Under the pieces are notes generated by a model. The model saw only the letters and a list, made by a program, of their open reading frames with translations, was not told the DNA's origin and searched no databases. From NCBI GenBank assembly GCA_022059125.1, contig JAEUWY010000020.1, positions 496,001 through 560,000 on the forward strand: 64,000 bases of DNA, given 5' to 3'. This document shows, piece after piece, positions 36,346 to 49,881 of this stretch. Origin of the DNA: Corynespora cassiicola. Taxonomy: Eukaryota > Ascomycota > Dothideomycetes > Pleosporales > Corynesporascaceae. How positions within the stretch are numbered: the first letter of the stretch is position 1; each line of letters starts with the position of its first letter. Both the position numbers and the translations under genes were made by a program.

Positions 36346-36496
36346 TAGTAGAATCGACGACGACGTTCGATTTGGGTTTTGACGTTTGTCTGAACAGGTA
36401 GGAGCGATTCGAGGCGACGCTCTTTCCCTGATTGACGCGAGGACAGCACCGACTAATCACGACGACGGTGCCGCGACACCACACCGACTCTTCACC

Positions 36497-38323
36497 ATGG
36501 CCACCATCCCCGTGCACAACGAGACCAAGAGCAGCGCCGTCCGCTCCACCAAGGACGGCCGCCAGATCCGCTACCAGCTCAATGTGATCCAACAGCCTGA
36601 GCGCGCCCGCGCTTGCGGTAGCGGTGCAAAGTCCAGCGCCGACCGACGCCCCGTCGACCCACCTCCGATCGTCGAACTGCGCGTCTTCGAGGGCGAGCAG
36701 GAGATCACCTTTGCCTACAACGCCAACTTCTTCCTGTTCGCAACCCTCGAGAATGCCCGCTCCATTGCCCCAGGACGGGCGCCGCCCACGACCCCCAGCT
36801 TTCCCGTCCTCACGGGAACCCCGGTCGCTGGCATGGCCTACCTCGACCGTCCGACGCCTGCCGGATACTTCATCTTCCCCGACCTTTCTGTGCGCCACGA
36901 GGGCAAGTATCGGTTGAGCTTTGCTCTCTACGAGGAGTTGAAGGACCCCAAGGACATGGACGACGACCGTTCTGCCCCCAACGTCCACGCCCAGGGTGGC
37001 GTTGATGCCCACGTTTCGCACCGCTTGGAAGTCAAGTCCATGCCGTTTGTCGTCTTCTCTGCAAAGAAGTTCCCTGGCCTGTCTGAGAGCACCGCGCTGA
37101 GCCGCATGGTTGCTGAGCAGGGATGCCGTGTTCGCATCCGCCGCGATGTGCGCATGAGGCGTCGCGAGAACAAGGGATCCAAGGACTGGGACGATTACGA
37201 TGAAGAAGGCGCCTATGATCAAGCCAGACGCCAGTCGGCCACTCCCGATACCTACGGCCAACAGCCAGGCATGCCCGCACCCAACCAGCCTCTCGACGGC
37301 AGCGACCGGCCCCGATCTGTTTCGAATGCTAGCAGTGCTTCATTCGCTCCTCCCCGCAGACCCAGCATGGAAGAAATGGCGCAGCCATACCAGCCCAGCA
37401 ACGGTTATTCTTCCATGGCTCCTCCCCAGCCTGGGTACTCTCAAATGTCCCAGTACGGATCGAGCCAGAGCCAGTACCAGAACCAGTACGCGCCGCCTCA
37501 GCCTGCTCCTGCCCCGATGATGCAACCTCCTCAGCCGCCCTACTCCCACCAGCCGGCACACAACAACTACCCCAGCCAGTCTGGAATGCACATGGGCCAG
37601 CCCTACAACAACTACATGAGCAACCAGAGCTACCAGCAGCCGCAGTATGAGCAACCCGCCCCAGCCCGTCAAGAGCCACCCGTAGAGTATGCGCCACAGG
37701 CCAGTGAATTCCGCCGCCCGTCCCTTCCTCAGACGACGCAGCAGTACCCGGGCCCCAGCCAAATGATCTCGCCTTACAGCCCCATGGACCAGTACAGTCA
37801 CAGCCGTTCGCACTCGATTAGCCATCAGGTTCAGCCTCTTCAGAGCCCCAGTCACAACCCTCCCGTGTCGACTCCAAGCAGCATGCACATGTCTAACCCG
37901 CACTCTTTGGCACCGCTGAAGACTTTGCAACCGCCGGCGCCAGCTGATAACAAACTGGAGCCCGTGTCGCCCTCGTACCAGTCGCCACCCAACAGCATGT
38001 CTTCGGCCCCCATGTCTGCTGCATCTGAGGCGCCTCAGAACTACAGCAGCTATGCTGAGTCACGCGTTGCATTGCCCAAGTTTACTCAACCGCTCCAGTC
38101 GTCACTCGGCCAGAAGCGATCGTTCTCTAGCACGTTTGACTCGAAACATTTGAACGACCGTCTCCAGCAGGGAGCAAGACCTAACCCCACTGGGCCTGGC
38201 TACACGTACGACGGAGTCTACGACGAGCCCGACATGGAGGAGCCAATGGAGCGATCAGCGATGAGCTACCGCCGTGCCGACGGCACCCATCGTCAACGCC
38301 GCGTCCCTGACCTTGCCGTCTAG
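36497..38323 (+). CDS. veA: Velvet-complex regulator VeA
   Basis: A 608-aa velvet-family transcriptional regulator, intronless in the coding region. VeA links light, sexual/asexual development and secondary metabolism, moving to the nucleus with VelB and binding LaeA. The velvet domain spans about residues 22-225: [17 protein letters not shown], then [48 protein letters not shown] and [20 protein letters not shown] basic cluster ([17 protein letters not shown], about 208-224) may serve in nuclear import or DNA contact. The rest is Pro/Gln/Ser/Tyr-rich and disordered, as in other VeA proteins, ending in a conserved-looking basic tail ([15 protein letters not shown]). The ATG at 36497 has a CACC context; upstream in-frame codons start only from near-cognates. 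A long leader with a probable intron precedes it. Confidence 0.96.
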   Translation: MATIPVHNETKSSAVRSTKDGRQIRYQLNVIQQPERARACGSGAKSSADRRPVDPPPIVELRVFEGEQEITFAYNANFFLFATLENARSIAPGRAPPTTPSFPVLTGTPVAGMAYLDRPTPAGYFIFPDLSVRHEGKYRLSFALYEELKDPKDMDDDRSAPNVHAQGGVDAHVSHRLEVKSMPFVVFSAKKFPGLSESTALSRMVAEQGCRVRIRRDVRMRRRENKGSKDWDDYDEEGAYDQARRQSATPDTYGQQPGMPAPNQPLDGSDRPRSVSNASSASFAPPRRPSMEEMAQPYQPSNGYSSMAPPQPGYSQMSQYGSSQSQYQNQYAPPQPAPAPMMQPPQPPYSHQPAHNNYPSQSGMHMGQPYNNYMSNQSYQQPQYEQPAPARQEPPVEYAPQASEFRRPSLPQTTQQYPGPSQMISPYSPMDQYSHSRSHSISHQVQPLQSPSHNPPVSTPSSMHMSNPHSLAPLKTLQPPAPADNKLEPVSPSYQSPPNSMSSAPMSAASEAPQNYSSYAESRVALPKFTQPLQSSLGQKRSFSSTFDSKHLNDRLQQGARPNPTGPGYTYDGVYDEPDMEEPMERSAMSYRRADGTHRQRRVPDLAV

Positions 38324-39391
38324 ACGAGCACTTTTGTTGTTTGCGGTGGTAATCCGCATTTGTTTTTGTTTGGGACACGGTGTTAATCACGGCGGGTTTG
38401 ATGTCCTCGATATCCTTATACCACCGAGAACCTACGAAAGCGCGAACAAGCGAGCGATTTCTTTGCCAATCTATTTCACATTTGAACCCCCCTGGATGCT
38501 ATCAGGCTCCTGAGGCCACGCCTCGCCATCGTTTTCTTTCCTTGACGTCACCCAAACCCCCCCACAATCCTTTGGCTAGGCAACTGACTTAATTTCTTTG
38601 GCAATCTTGTTTGCATATTTCCTTCTGACTCTTGTACTGTAAGCTGATGGGACGAGGAACATGTACTGGACCCTGCAACACGGGCAGTCGCGTACGAAGA
38701 ACACACAGCCTTGCGGCACATTGATTTCACTTGGTTTCGTTCGGGGCGCGGAGGCCATGAGTGTTCTCACCCACTGCTTTTTTGGCCATGGTGCTCTTGT
38801 TGATTGTGTTGATTGGTTGGTTTTTCCCTTTGTTAGCTGGCGGAAGGCTTCAAACCCCGGGCTACCTCTTGAGAACGACTGGCTCGCAGATCTAAAGTTG
38901 GAAGGACGGACGCATGCACGGGAGGCTGTGCATGGCCTTTACATGGTATGGGACGAACCAGGCCCAGGGAACAAAAGGCAGGCGGCTAGACGTAAACGTG
39001 AACACATGCGGTCGGGTCCAGTTCGGATTGGAGAGGGCAGCAGCACAATAACGGAATGTTTTATCGGTCGATGGATTGTGATTAGATGTGACGAAAATTC
39101 AAACGGGCGTTCTTTCCTTTCCGACCATTGTGCAGGACCGATTCTCCACCGCGATGGCCATTTTGCCTGAAACAAGTGATATTTTGTTTTGGCGAGTGAC
39201 GGTTCGTTGCGGGCGCGAGGGTAGCATCCGGGCGTGCAAGGAACAGACAGCGTGTGATGGCGGGCCAGGTTGGGCTGAGCGGCCCTCCCGCGTGGTCTGT
39301 TCGGCCATGTTGAGCATCCATTGCTGGCTGGACCGCCCAGCCCAGTATCTCTCTAGCGCAGCAGTCTACTCGAGCGAGGCCATGGACGGGT

Positions 39392-39430
39392 AGCAGTGGC
39401 AGTGGCAGTGGCAGTGGCAGCGGCAGTAGC
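39392..39430. repeat. (GGCAGT)n microsatellite
   Basis: About five to six tandem units of GGCAGT with slightly diverged ends. Confidence 0.88.
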
Positions 39431-39715
39431 ATCACCAGCCGAGCAGAGAGTGGCAGCACGCACACCTGCAAACCAACCATCAAGTCACACTACCTTTCTT
39501 TTCGACACCCGCGCAATCAACATGCCGGACCCCCTGCCCTCCTCCCTCCCATCACCCGCCCTGCCCAACGTGAAACCCTCCCTCCGGCCTCAGCCTCGCG
39601 CAACGCGCACTCCCCCTCTACGTACGCAGTCCAGCGCACCGCCTCTGCCAACCCAAAAACGCGCCTACCTTTGCCGGCCGCGCCGCCGCGAATCCTCATC
39701 CCAGCCCTCCAAAAC

Positions 39716-39729
39716 GGGGGGGGGGGGGG
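39716..39729. repeat. Poly-G homopolymer (14 bp)
   Basis: An uninterrupted run of G, prone to assembly and replication length errors. Confidence 0.85.
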
Positions 39730-39841
39730 ACACGAACCCACTCGCCGCGCCGCGGCATCAGGCAGCGCCCCCCCTCTCGCGGCCCGCAGCGAAGCCGAGA
39801 GCGCCGCTTGCCGACTTCCCCTCTTTCGCTCGGTGCTGCGG

Positions 39842-39870
39842 CCACACCACACCACACCACACCACACCAT
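39842..39870. repeat. (CCACA)n pentanucleotide microsatellite
   Basis: Five tandem CCACA units plus a partial copy. Confidence 0.88.
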
Positions 39871-41922
39871 ACCGGCTGCGGATTGGATTGGGTTGGGTGG
39901 GTTGGGTTGGCCCCACAGCTTAGCCCTGAACCCTGGACCGGACTGGACTGGATTGGACAAGTACGGTAAGCCCCCCCCCCCGGTCCCGGCGCCTGGCGGC
40001 CCTTTTTTTTTTGTCCCCTTCTCTTCTTTCGTTTTGCTTTTCTTGCGTGGACCCTGGGCTCCGCGGAGCTGGTGGGTGGAGAGGGGGTATGTGCGCAGGC
40101 AGGCATTTTTCGGCGTAAATTTACCAGGGGGGTGGCACGGGGCACCAAGTTTGGGGATGGGCGCAAACGAGAGGGTGGTGGGGAGGGGAGGGCTTGGGTG
40201 TGGCGTGGGCAGCGTTTTCCGGATTGGGGTTGGAGGGGACGTTGGAGGGGGGTTTGGAGTGGTGGGGTGGTGGTGGTGGTGGTGGTGTTTTGCTTCTGCT
40301 TCTTCTGCTTCTTCTGCTCGTTCGTTTGCATGAGGGTGGGTGGTGTGGGTTTTGCTGCTGGGGAGAGGGATGCATACGCCCGAAGGGAGCTGGGAGCTGG
40401 GAGCTGGGAGCTGGGTGGGTGGGTGGGGGGACAGGACCCAGACCCAGAGACACCCCAGTAGGGGGGCGGAGGGCATGTCTCGGAGTCCGTCTAGTATAAG
40501 GTTGCCTGCTCTGCTATAGGGTGCCTTGGCCGTGGGAATAAGGAAATAAGGATCTGAGATGCAGTTTGCTGGATCTTGGGGTTCCTGGGGATGGGAGCAG
40601 CGCGTGCGTGCGTGCGTTCCCGACGTCTGCCTTGCCACTGGGAATTTTTTGGCCGTCTTGTGCTGGTAGGATGGGTGGGGGGACGACGGGCAATTTCTTC
40701 GCAAACTGCACGGTTGGCGTTGTACCGCGAGCGGGTGCTACGGATGCCCCATGGACAGTCTTTCATGACTAGTGTCGAGGGTATACCACCTCAAGTGATC
40801 GATCGAGAGCGCTAGATCACTTCCCTTGTAAGATTGTAAAGGACCTGTCGGCCTGAGTAGGCTGGCATCACGTGGAACGTCATGTGCGGCGTAGTAGCAC
40901 TCTACCTAGGTACTTCAACCTTGGAACCTACCATCTAGTTCGACAGCTCATCATCACTCAATACTGACCTGCCCATTCGAATATCGACGGTCATGTCATC
41001 CAAACTTTAGCCGTAAATGGGTAGCAAGTACGGTATCTGGTCTCGGCCGTCTTTCGCCCTCGCGTGGCCTGCTCATCGAACCAGTCCCGCGTGTTACGGT
41101 TCCGCTCACGGTCCGGCATCTTTCTTCTTCGACCCTCGCATCCCACGCCAATCTTCGCTGGTAGTATGCTCGGCGCGCTCTCTGTTGACCCAATGATCCC
41201 GTTGCCTTTGGCGAGGGCTCCTCGTCATCCACGGGATGTGTCACGCATCCCGCAATAGCCTTTGTACGCATTCGGCTTCCGTAAGCTGCTCACCCCGCGA
41301 TACTCGACATGACATTTGCGTACGAGCTGAGTCGACGCCGTCATCGCGACACTATAGTACTAAGCAAGACACATCCCGAATACAGTCAGATCTTTATGAA
41401 GACTATCCGCGTTGAGCTGCCATGCCCCGCCGGCGTTCAGCTAACAAGCAACCCCGCGGTCCTTAGGGCGGGGTAGCTATGGCGTGCTTCACACCACGCG
41501 CATTGAACACCAGACACGACCGACTTCGGACTGCCGCTCGATGGAATTTGCGTTTGAATAGCTGTTGAAAGGCCAATACGCGTCTGGTCGAACGACCCGC
41601 TAAATCATGTAATCGGCGAGGTGACACTTGACCGGCCTATAAAAGCTGATGAACCCTGGGGCTGTTGATGCTGTCTCGAGTTGCCCGTGGACCCTTTGAC
41701 GGGACGTACCAATGCGATCACCCTTCTTTCCAGGACTAGTTCAATGACGTGACGCACGCGACGTTTTGCACAATTGATACAAGACTTGACTTTCCGCGGG
41801 ACACCTTGTTGACCTGATTCCCCGACCTTCAACCTTCTGCAACCCCACTGGACCCTGACCTGTCGTACGATTACTACAGACTGCTTGCATTGCCTCTACG
41901 TAAACGTACATAATCAATCGCC

Positions 41923-43707
<1,785 letters not shown>

Positions 43708-45121
43708 GGTCGCTAAGCATGCTGTAGATGCGCCGACCCCATCCCCACGGCTGTAGATGGAGGCTTTGTGCTTGTGCAAAACAGGGGGGGCGGAAGACTC
43801 GGGAAACAGGAGTTTGGAAGATACCTATACCAACTTTATTGAATGAATGAACACACTTGAACACGAATATGAGATATGACGTATCCGGAAATAAATCGGA
43901 GAACTTTCCGTCTCTGTTCTTTCTGGGGGAGCTCACATGCACCCCACAAACGCCCAGCTCCATGGGGTCAAAATGTCCGGCCTGGCGAATTTTTTCTTAC
44001 GGTACGTCGCAACCGGCGAACAAAGATTTGCACAAACATAAAAGAATCAGAACTGCGGCACAACCGGAACTAGGCGCATCTGATCACTATTCAAATCACC
44101 GAGAGCTTGAAAATGGCAGAACTGACTGCAGGTACAAAAGGGGGACATCCGGATGTTCCAGCCCCGTGTCCTTCTGTCCAACCACAGCAGCGCCCAAAGT
44201 CGGCCGAGGAACTTTCCAGCTTCGGAAGTGTGTTGTGTTGGAGCGCTGTCCCGTGATCTGCGAGGCACCGAAAAGAGTTTCGCTTCCGAGAGCTATCCCA
44301 GTCCGCGTGGTCCAAGATTCAGCATGCAGGGCATGTGAAAGATGTGATCATCAACGTGCGTGATGAAACTTTTGCTTGTGAAATGTACCGGAGGTATGTG
44401 TATTCATCCCATATCGAAGCAGACAGATGGCCGCCGGGGGGAATGAGATTAACGAGCAGGCTTAACAGAAGGGCACCACAGTGCTGGTCCAGAATCGGAT
44501 CGCGCCCTAAGACCCGAGCCGAGATGGTCAACGGGCGAGGCCTAAAACATTCTCCAAGCCGATGACGAGCACCTTGGCCCGGTTTTTATCTTGCGCTGGT
44601 GTGTGAGATTGTACCGAGGCCCAAACCGCAAGCTCTCGCCCGCGTCTACCCCGTCCTGTTCCTTTCCAGTGCATTCCCCAGATCGCTGCCGTGCCTCTCT
44701 GTCCTACAACGCACCCCGGCCACCCATCTTATAACACATCGCAACATCCCCGGTTCTACGCTTAGATCTCCGTGGAAGACGGCTCAAAGGCAGCAGTCGA
44801 CTTTCCCCGCGTTCCTTTGGGTGCTCGGATACGGATTGTGGCGCACGTACGCCCAGGTAAGTCTAAGTCGAGATCGGTGTCGCCGAGGTCCATCCTCCAG
44901 CTTTAGATGGCCAGAAACCTAATCATGGGGCAAACAGCAGTCATCTTCTTAACTGGGGCGGAACCTCAGCTCAGTGCCATCTCCCTCCAAGTCACCGGTC
45001 GCGCGACTTCGAGTCTTTGAATAGATTCCCGGCCCAGCCATCCGAGTAGTTGCATCACCGACCGCAACGCCCAAAACCCACGACACACCTAGACGGACGA
45101 GCACAGCACATAGCCGCAGTC
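43708..45121. other. Spacer between sulfhydrylase and acyl-CoA synthetase genes
   Basis: No gene supported. Short frames (up to 168 codons, for example + 43857-44363) lack domains and splice coherence. The stretch nearest 45121 is C-rich leader. Confidence 0.5.
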
Positions 45122-47492
45122 ATGTTTGCGCAACCAGACCTTCAGGTACAGCGCGCTAAGGAGCTGGCGGCTCCGCCACCCAAAGGCCAACCCTACAGCG
45201 TTCCGCTTCCAGGGTCCCAGGCCGAGGGGCGCTCTGCAGTCTACCGGCATTGGAAATTCGCCAACAGGCCACTTTTGGATACGCTGGACCCTTCGGTACG
45301 CAGCACCATGCTTTTTTCCCGCGATCTGATGGGGAGGCTCGGGATGATTTCGAGTATGGACGGCTGACGGCGCGTTTGCAGATCAACACGGCTCACGAGG
45401 CTTTCGAGGCAGCCGGTACGTTGACAAAAGCAACCTTTTTTGCCCGCGCAGAGCACTGACGAGTCCCGCGACAGCTGTGAGATATGCGAAGAACAGATGC
45501 CTCGGCCACCGCCCCTACGATCCCGCGACCAAGACGTTTGGCGCATATGTGTGGCAGGACTACGAAACGGTACAACAGCGCAGGAAGAATCTCGGTGCTG
45601 GTCTGGTGCACCTCCACAGGCAGTCGGGCATCACCGAGCGATCGTATGGAGTGGGGCTGTGGTGCCAGAACCGCCCCGAGTGGCAGTTGACAGGTGTGTT
45701 GAGCATAATGACATGGCGCGGACAGGACGTTGACATGTGCAGATTTGGCTTGCATGTCGCAAGCCCTCTACACCGTTTCCATCTACGACACCCTCGGGCC
45801 CGACACTACCGAATTCATCATCAACCACTCCGGGCTGGCGTGCGTCGTTACGGCCTTGAACCATGTAACTGCATTGCTGAAACTCAAGCCCCGGCTCCCA
45901 ACCCTCAAGCATATCGTGGTTCTCGACCCCCTGTCGGCGGGCGAGCTTCCTGGAGAGTCCAAGGGCGAGCTCTTGAACTCGCTGGCGAATGACCTCGGCG
46001 TCTCTATCAAGTACATTGAGGAGGTCGAGGCTTTGGGCGAGCAGAATCCCATTCCGTATAACCCACCAACGCCAGACGACATCACAACCATCAACTATAC
46101 CTCTGGAACTACGGGAGACCCCAAGGGTGTCGTCCTGACCCACAGGGCCACACATGCTGCTACATGCGCATCCATGGTCATTTCGGGGCAGAATGCTGGT
46201 GAAGTCATTTGCTCGTTCCTTCCTCTGGCCCACATCTACCAGAGACTGGGTGAGCACACGGCGCTCGCCTCGGGCTCAGCCATTGGATACTTCCACGGCA
46301 ACATCGCCGAGCTCGTCGACGACATGAAGCTTGTTCGACCTACCATCTTCTCCGGCGTGCCGCGACTGTACAACCGATTTGGTTCTGCCATCAAGGCAGC
46401 CACCACTGAGCAGAGTGGTTTCAAGGGCGCGTTGTCCCGGCACATTGTGACTACCAAGCAAGCTGCATTGAAGGACAAGCACAACCCATCCAACACACAC
46501 GCCATCTACGATCGCATCTGGTCGAAGAAGGTGGCAGCCCAGTTTGGCCTGGATCGGACGAGGGCCATGGTCAGCGGTTCAGCTCCTATCGACCCCAGCT
46601 TGCACCAGTTCTTGCGCGTAGTATTTGCCAACCACTTTTTGCAAGGCTACGGCTTGACCGAGACGTACGCTGTCGCCCTCGCACAGGTCGAGGGTGATTT
46701 GTCTGCAGGCAACTGCGGTGCTGTAACCCCTGCCTCGGAGCTCTGCCTTGTAGATGTCCCTGACATGGAGTACTTTTCTACCGACAAGCCCCACCCTCGC
46801 GGCGAGCTCTGCATTCGCTCCCCGACTCAGTTTAGGGAATACTTCCGCAACGAGGAGGAGACCAAGAAGGCCGTAGACGCCGATGGCTGGTTCCACACTG
46901 GAGACATCTGCTCCGTCGACGAGATGGGACGCTTCAAGATCATTGACCGCAAGAAGAACGTCCTCAAGCTCTCGCAGGGCGAGTACATCTCCCCCGAGCG
47001 CATCGAGAACGTGTACCTCGCCAACTGCGGATGGATAGCCACGGCTTATGTGCACGGCGACTCGCACCAGTCCAGCCTTGTCGGCATCTTTGGCGTCGCA
47101 CCAGACATGTTCCCGCCCTTCGCCAGCAAGGTCCTCGGCGAGAAGATCGAGGTGGGCGACACGGAGAAGCTCAAGTCCGTGCTCCAGAACAAGAAGCTGG
47201 AGAAGGCGGTGCTCAAGGAGCTCGACAGGGTGGGCAAGAAGAGCAAGTTCAACACGTACGAAAAGGTCAAGGCCGTGAGGCTCTTCCTGGATCCCTTCAC
47301 CGTCGACAACCAGCTTCTGACACCGACGTAAGTAACACTCCTCAACAATGGAAATGACGCAACAGGCTAATGCAATGCAGGCTCAAGCTCAAGCGCCCCC
47401 AGGCGGCAAAGGCATTCCGGGAACACATCGATGCCTGCTACGAGGAGGTACTCGCGGAGGAGGCGAGTGGAAAGGCCAAGGCCAAGCTGTAG
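45122..47492 (+). CDS. Long-chain acyl-CoA synthetase, probably peroxisomal
   Basis: A 707-aa ANL-superfamily ligase that activates long-chain fatty acids to acyl-CoA with ATP. Exons: 45122-45295, 45382-45415, 45475-45693, 45743-47327, 47381-47492. Visible motifs: AMP-binding P-loop YTSGTTGDPKGVVLTH (about 260-275), SFLPLAHIYQR, FLQGYGLTET, DGWFHTGDICSVDEMGRFKI, and the fatty-acyl-CoA synthetase signature IDRKKNVLKLSQGEYISPE. The chain ends KAKAKL: the final AKL fits the peroxisomal targeting signal type 1, which points to a Faa2-like role feeding peroxisomal beta-oxidation. That location is inferred from the tripeptide. No N-terminal transmembrane segment is seen. The last exon is short (112 nt) and carries the targeting signal, so the 3' splice decides localisation. 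Confidence 0.93.
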
Positions 47493-47850
47493 GCAGGGGG
47501 AGGGTTGCATATGCATTTGGTGGCTCATTGCAGCATTTCCAGCATCGCGCTGAGGTCATTAGAGAGTGGAGGTGTGCCTCTCGGCGCGATAGTGTACCTT
47601 ATAATCCAAGAATTAAGATTTCCCGCGTGCAAAGTTTGTTTTTTGGGCTCGGAATAGCCGCTGGGGGGACAAAGGGATGACCTGCATGTGATGGGCCGGG
47701 GTAACGTCTAAAACGCACGGGCGATCGCGCGTCGCGCCAACGACAGGCTTGGCTTTGTTAGTGTGCCCAAACAACGCAGCATTCCTCCGCCCGTTTGCCA
47801 GCGTCGACATCCAGTCTTTCCCCCCACGCAAAGCCAGAGGCTCTCCTGAC
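47493..47850. other. Short intergenic region
   Basis: A 358-bp tandem spacer between two + genes; no further feature seen. Confidence 0.5.
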
Positions 47851-49006
47851 ATGATGTCGTCGTACGAAGACACGCCGGCCCGGCCCTCCAAGTTCAAGGA
47901 GGGCACCATGGACTCCCGGAGATCGATCCACCCGCCGCCCGACGAGCTCTGGAGGGGCCAGGGCCTCGAAATCGATAGCCTTATCGACAAGTTTACCGAA
48001 GAGAATGCGACGAGGAGCGGTCGTGCCGTGTCTGGAGCGTCTGGCACGTCTGGCACTTCGTCGTCTTCGGCGGGGCGCGCGGCCGCTTCTACCTCGGAGG
48101 GGACGGGCGCGTTGGGTCGGCTGTCTCGCGCGCTGACGTCCTTCTTCAGCGGGACGTCCTTCTCGTCGCTGGGGAAGCGAAAGGCGGGGGCCGAGGCGGC
48201 CGTGGTGGTGGTGGAGAAGGAGGACCGCAGGGAGCAAGCGCAGCGGGCGTACCAGCAAGCCAAAGAATTGGGCCTTTTGCCCACGCCCAAGGTATTCGTG
48301 CGGCCGCAGACGCGGGTCCGCAACAACAACAATAACAACAACGGTGCGTATACATTGCCCTTCGCGCCGGACAAATTGGGGCATGGGGGATTGCTAACGG
48401 AGAGGCCTAGGTTCTGCGGTCCTGGAACCGAGCTCGCTGCCCGCGACGCCCACGCCCATGCTGTACAAGTCGCCCAGCAAGCGGGACCTGCACAAGCAGC
48501 GCAAGCTGTCGAAGCGCGTGTCGGACCTCGAGGCCAAGCTCGCGGAGGCGAGGAAGGAGCTCACGCTCGTGCTCTCGCCCAAGAGCGAGCGGCCCCTACG
48601 GGCCATTTCGGATAGCCTGCCGCCGACGCCCAAGTCTGCCCTCGCACCGAGCGAGGCCGACTTCTCGCCAAAGAATCCGCCCAGTGCGTCGTCGAGGCGG
48701 TCGAGCAGGGTCGTCAAGAAGCGCAAGACGGGCGACGTCGATGGCGATTACGAGGTCGGCGCCGAGAGCGATGTCTCCGTGGGCGGCTCCGAGTATGGGG
48801 ACAGGCAGAGCGGGAGGGGCCCTGAGAGGCGCAGGAGCTCGCGATTGAGCAAGAAGAAGCAGTCGGTCACGCTGGAGAAGGTCATTACCGTGGTCCCGGA
48901 TGGTACCGTTGTACCACCTCTTCCTGCGATTCCGCAGGGAGTTGAGGGGAAGAAGGCTGCTGTAAGGGATGATGGGTACGGAGGGCTTGGTCACGAAATC
49001 TTCTAA
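47851..49006 (+). CDS. Coiled-coil, Ser/Arg-rich nuclear-type protein of unknown function
   Basis: A 362-aa protein. Exons 47851-48343 and 48411-49006 (GTGCGT donor, GCTAACG branch, CCTAG acceptor). The start is the ATG at 47851; a codon at 47749 in the same frame is TTG. Residues about 55-75 hold an acidic-hydrophobic segment (PDELWRGQGLEIDSLIDKF). An Asn run near residue 160 spans the end of exon 1. Residues about 183-218 form a basic coiled coil (SPSKRDLHKQRKLSKRVSDL onward). The C-terminal half is Ser-rich with basic clusters (KKRKTGD, RRRSSRLSKKKQ) that look like nuclear localisation signals. I recall similar Pezizomycotina proteins loosely annotated as nuclear RNA-binding, but no RNA-binding domain is visible, so function is left open. 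Confidence 0.78.
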
Positions 49007-49881
49007 CTTTCAAGGTTGGGTCGCTTTCCCCCCCCCCCCCTTTTTCGAAAAGAAAAGGAAAAAGGAACGATGAAGGCGGTGTTTGGGTCGGGACATTACT
49101 AGCTTGCATGGCGGTTTGCGTTCTCAGCGAGCATTGTTCGGCGGCGCTTGGCTTAAGGCCGACATCTGTCATTCTGTCCATTTTATTGGTTTCATACCGG
49201 CGTTAATGATGGGGAAAGGGTTCACGACGGTTTTACGACAGGCATGACTACACTACGACCCCAGCGTTGAGCTATCGGTTCCGAATGATTGGCATTCGGA
49301 ATCTCTTCAGTTTACTTTCTTGTATTAAATTTCCGGGGGACGAGATTGGAGGATTGAGGTATATGATTTTCTTTTCTCATTTGTACACATTCCTATTTCC
49401 TACCAGGCATTTTTCTACCAGGCAGACTCGAATAGAAAAAAGATGCCGAACCACATAACGTCCTTGAAAACGAGCCCCCAATGCCGCAGATCCGACATTA
49501 CGAAATCCCATGCTACGATCGGCCCGCAACCCATGTCAGAAATGTAGCCCCATCCCCCCTTCAAAACTCCCCGGGAGCTGAGACAAGCAGACAAGCAGGG
49601 TGCTTGGCGTCGCGGACCTGACGAGCGGCGTCGACGTGGGCACCTCCGTCTCTCCAAACCGCCTTCGCTGTAAACCACATTCGCTCCCCCCCCAAAAATC
49701 CCCTCTTACGGATCGACCTTCGTTAAAACACACCAAACTTACAGCCTATGGTATTATAAACCGCGCCGTTCGAGAAACGCCTCTCGCACGACTCCCCCGC
49801 CGCCGCCGCCACCGCAAAGCGCAAACGGGCGCCCGCGCGCGCACCGCAACCCACACCGCATTACCGGGCCCGACGCTCCCA
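49007..49881. other. Spacer and mid1 leader
   Basis: No gene supported. It starts with a poly-C run at about 49029-49041. The last 250 bp are C+T-rich leader in an open frame that continues into mid1 from near-cognate codons only. Confidence 0.5.

Larger units (their letters stand above)
30202..36496. other. 6.3-kb gene-poor accessory segment and veA leader
   Basis: I find no gene I can support from 30202 to about 35900. It contains a Ser/Thr-coding minisatellite (30985-31140), mixed-composition sequence with moderate A+T, and short frames without domains. The last 600 bp are C+T-rich and form the promoter and long leader of veA, including a probable leader intron (36173-36345). Confidence 0.5.
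38324..41922. other. 3.6-kb spacer with simple repeats, no supported gene
   Basis: Between veA and the sulfhydrylase gene. The segment 39390-40450 is strand-asymmetric and packed with simple repeats, which keep frames open on both strands (up to 395 codons on the minus strand at 39517-40704). None shows a domain. An ATG at 39522 with a fair context starts a Pro/Ser-rich frame that runs into a 14-G homopolymer; I cannot tell whether it is coding. Confidence 0.45.

Noticed and set aside
36332..37261. 309-codon minus-strand frame
   Set aside because: Antisense to the conserved velvet domain of veA; a mirror of codon bias.
39522..39730. Possible + gene start (MPDPLPSSLPSPALPN)
   Set aside because: Fair start context, but the frame is low complexity and runs into a 14-G homopolymer; no downstream exon could be joined with confidence.
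39517..40704. 395-codon minus-strand frame
   Set aside because: Made of His/Pro/Thr simple repeats and crossed by homopolymers, with no splice structure or domain; reported only as a repeat-rich region.
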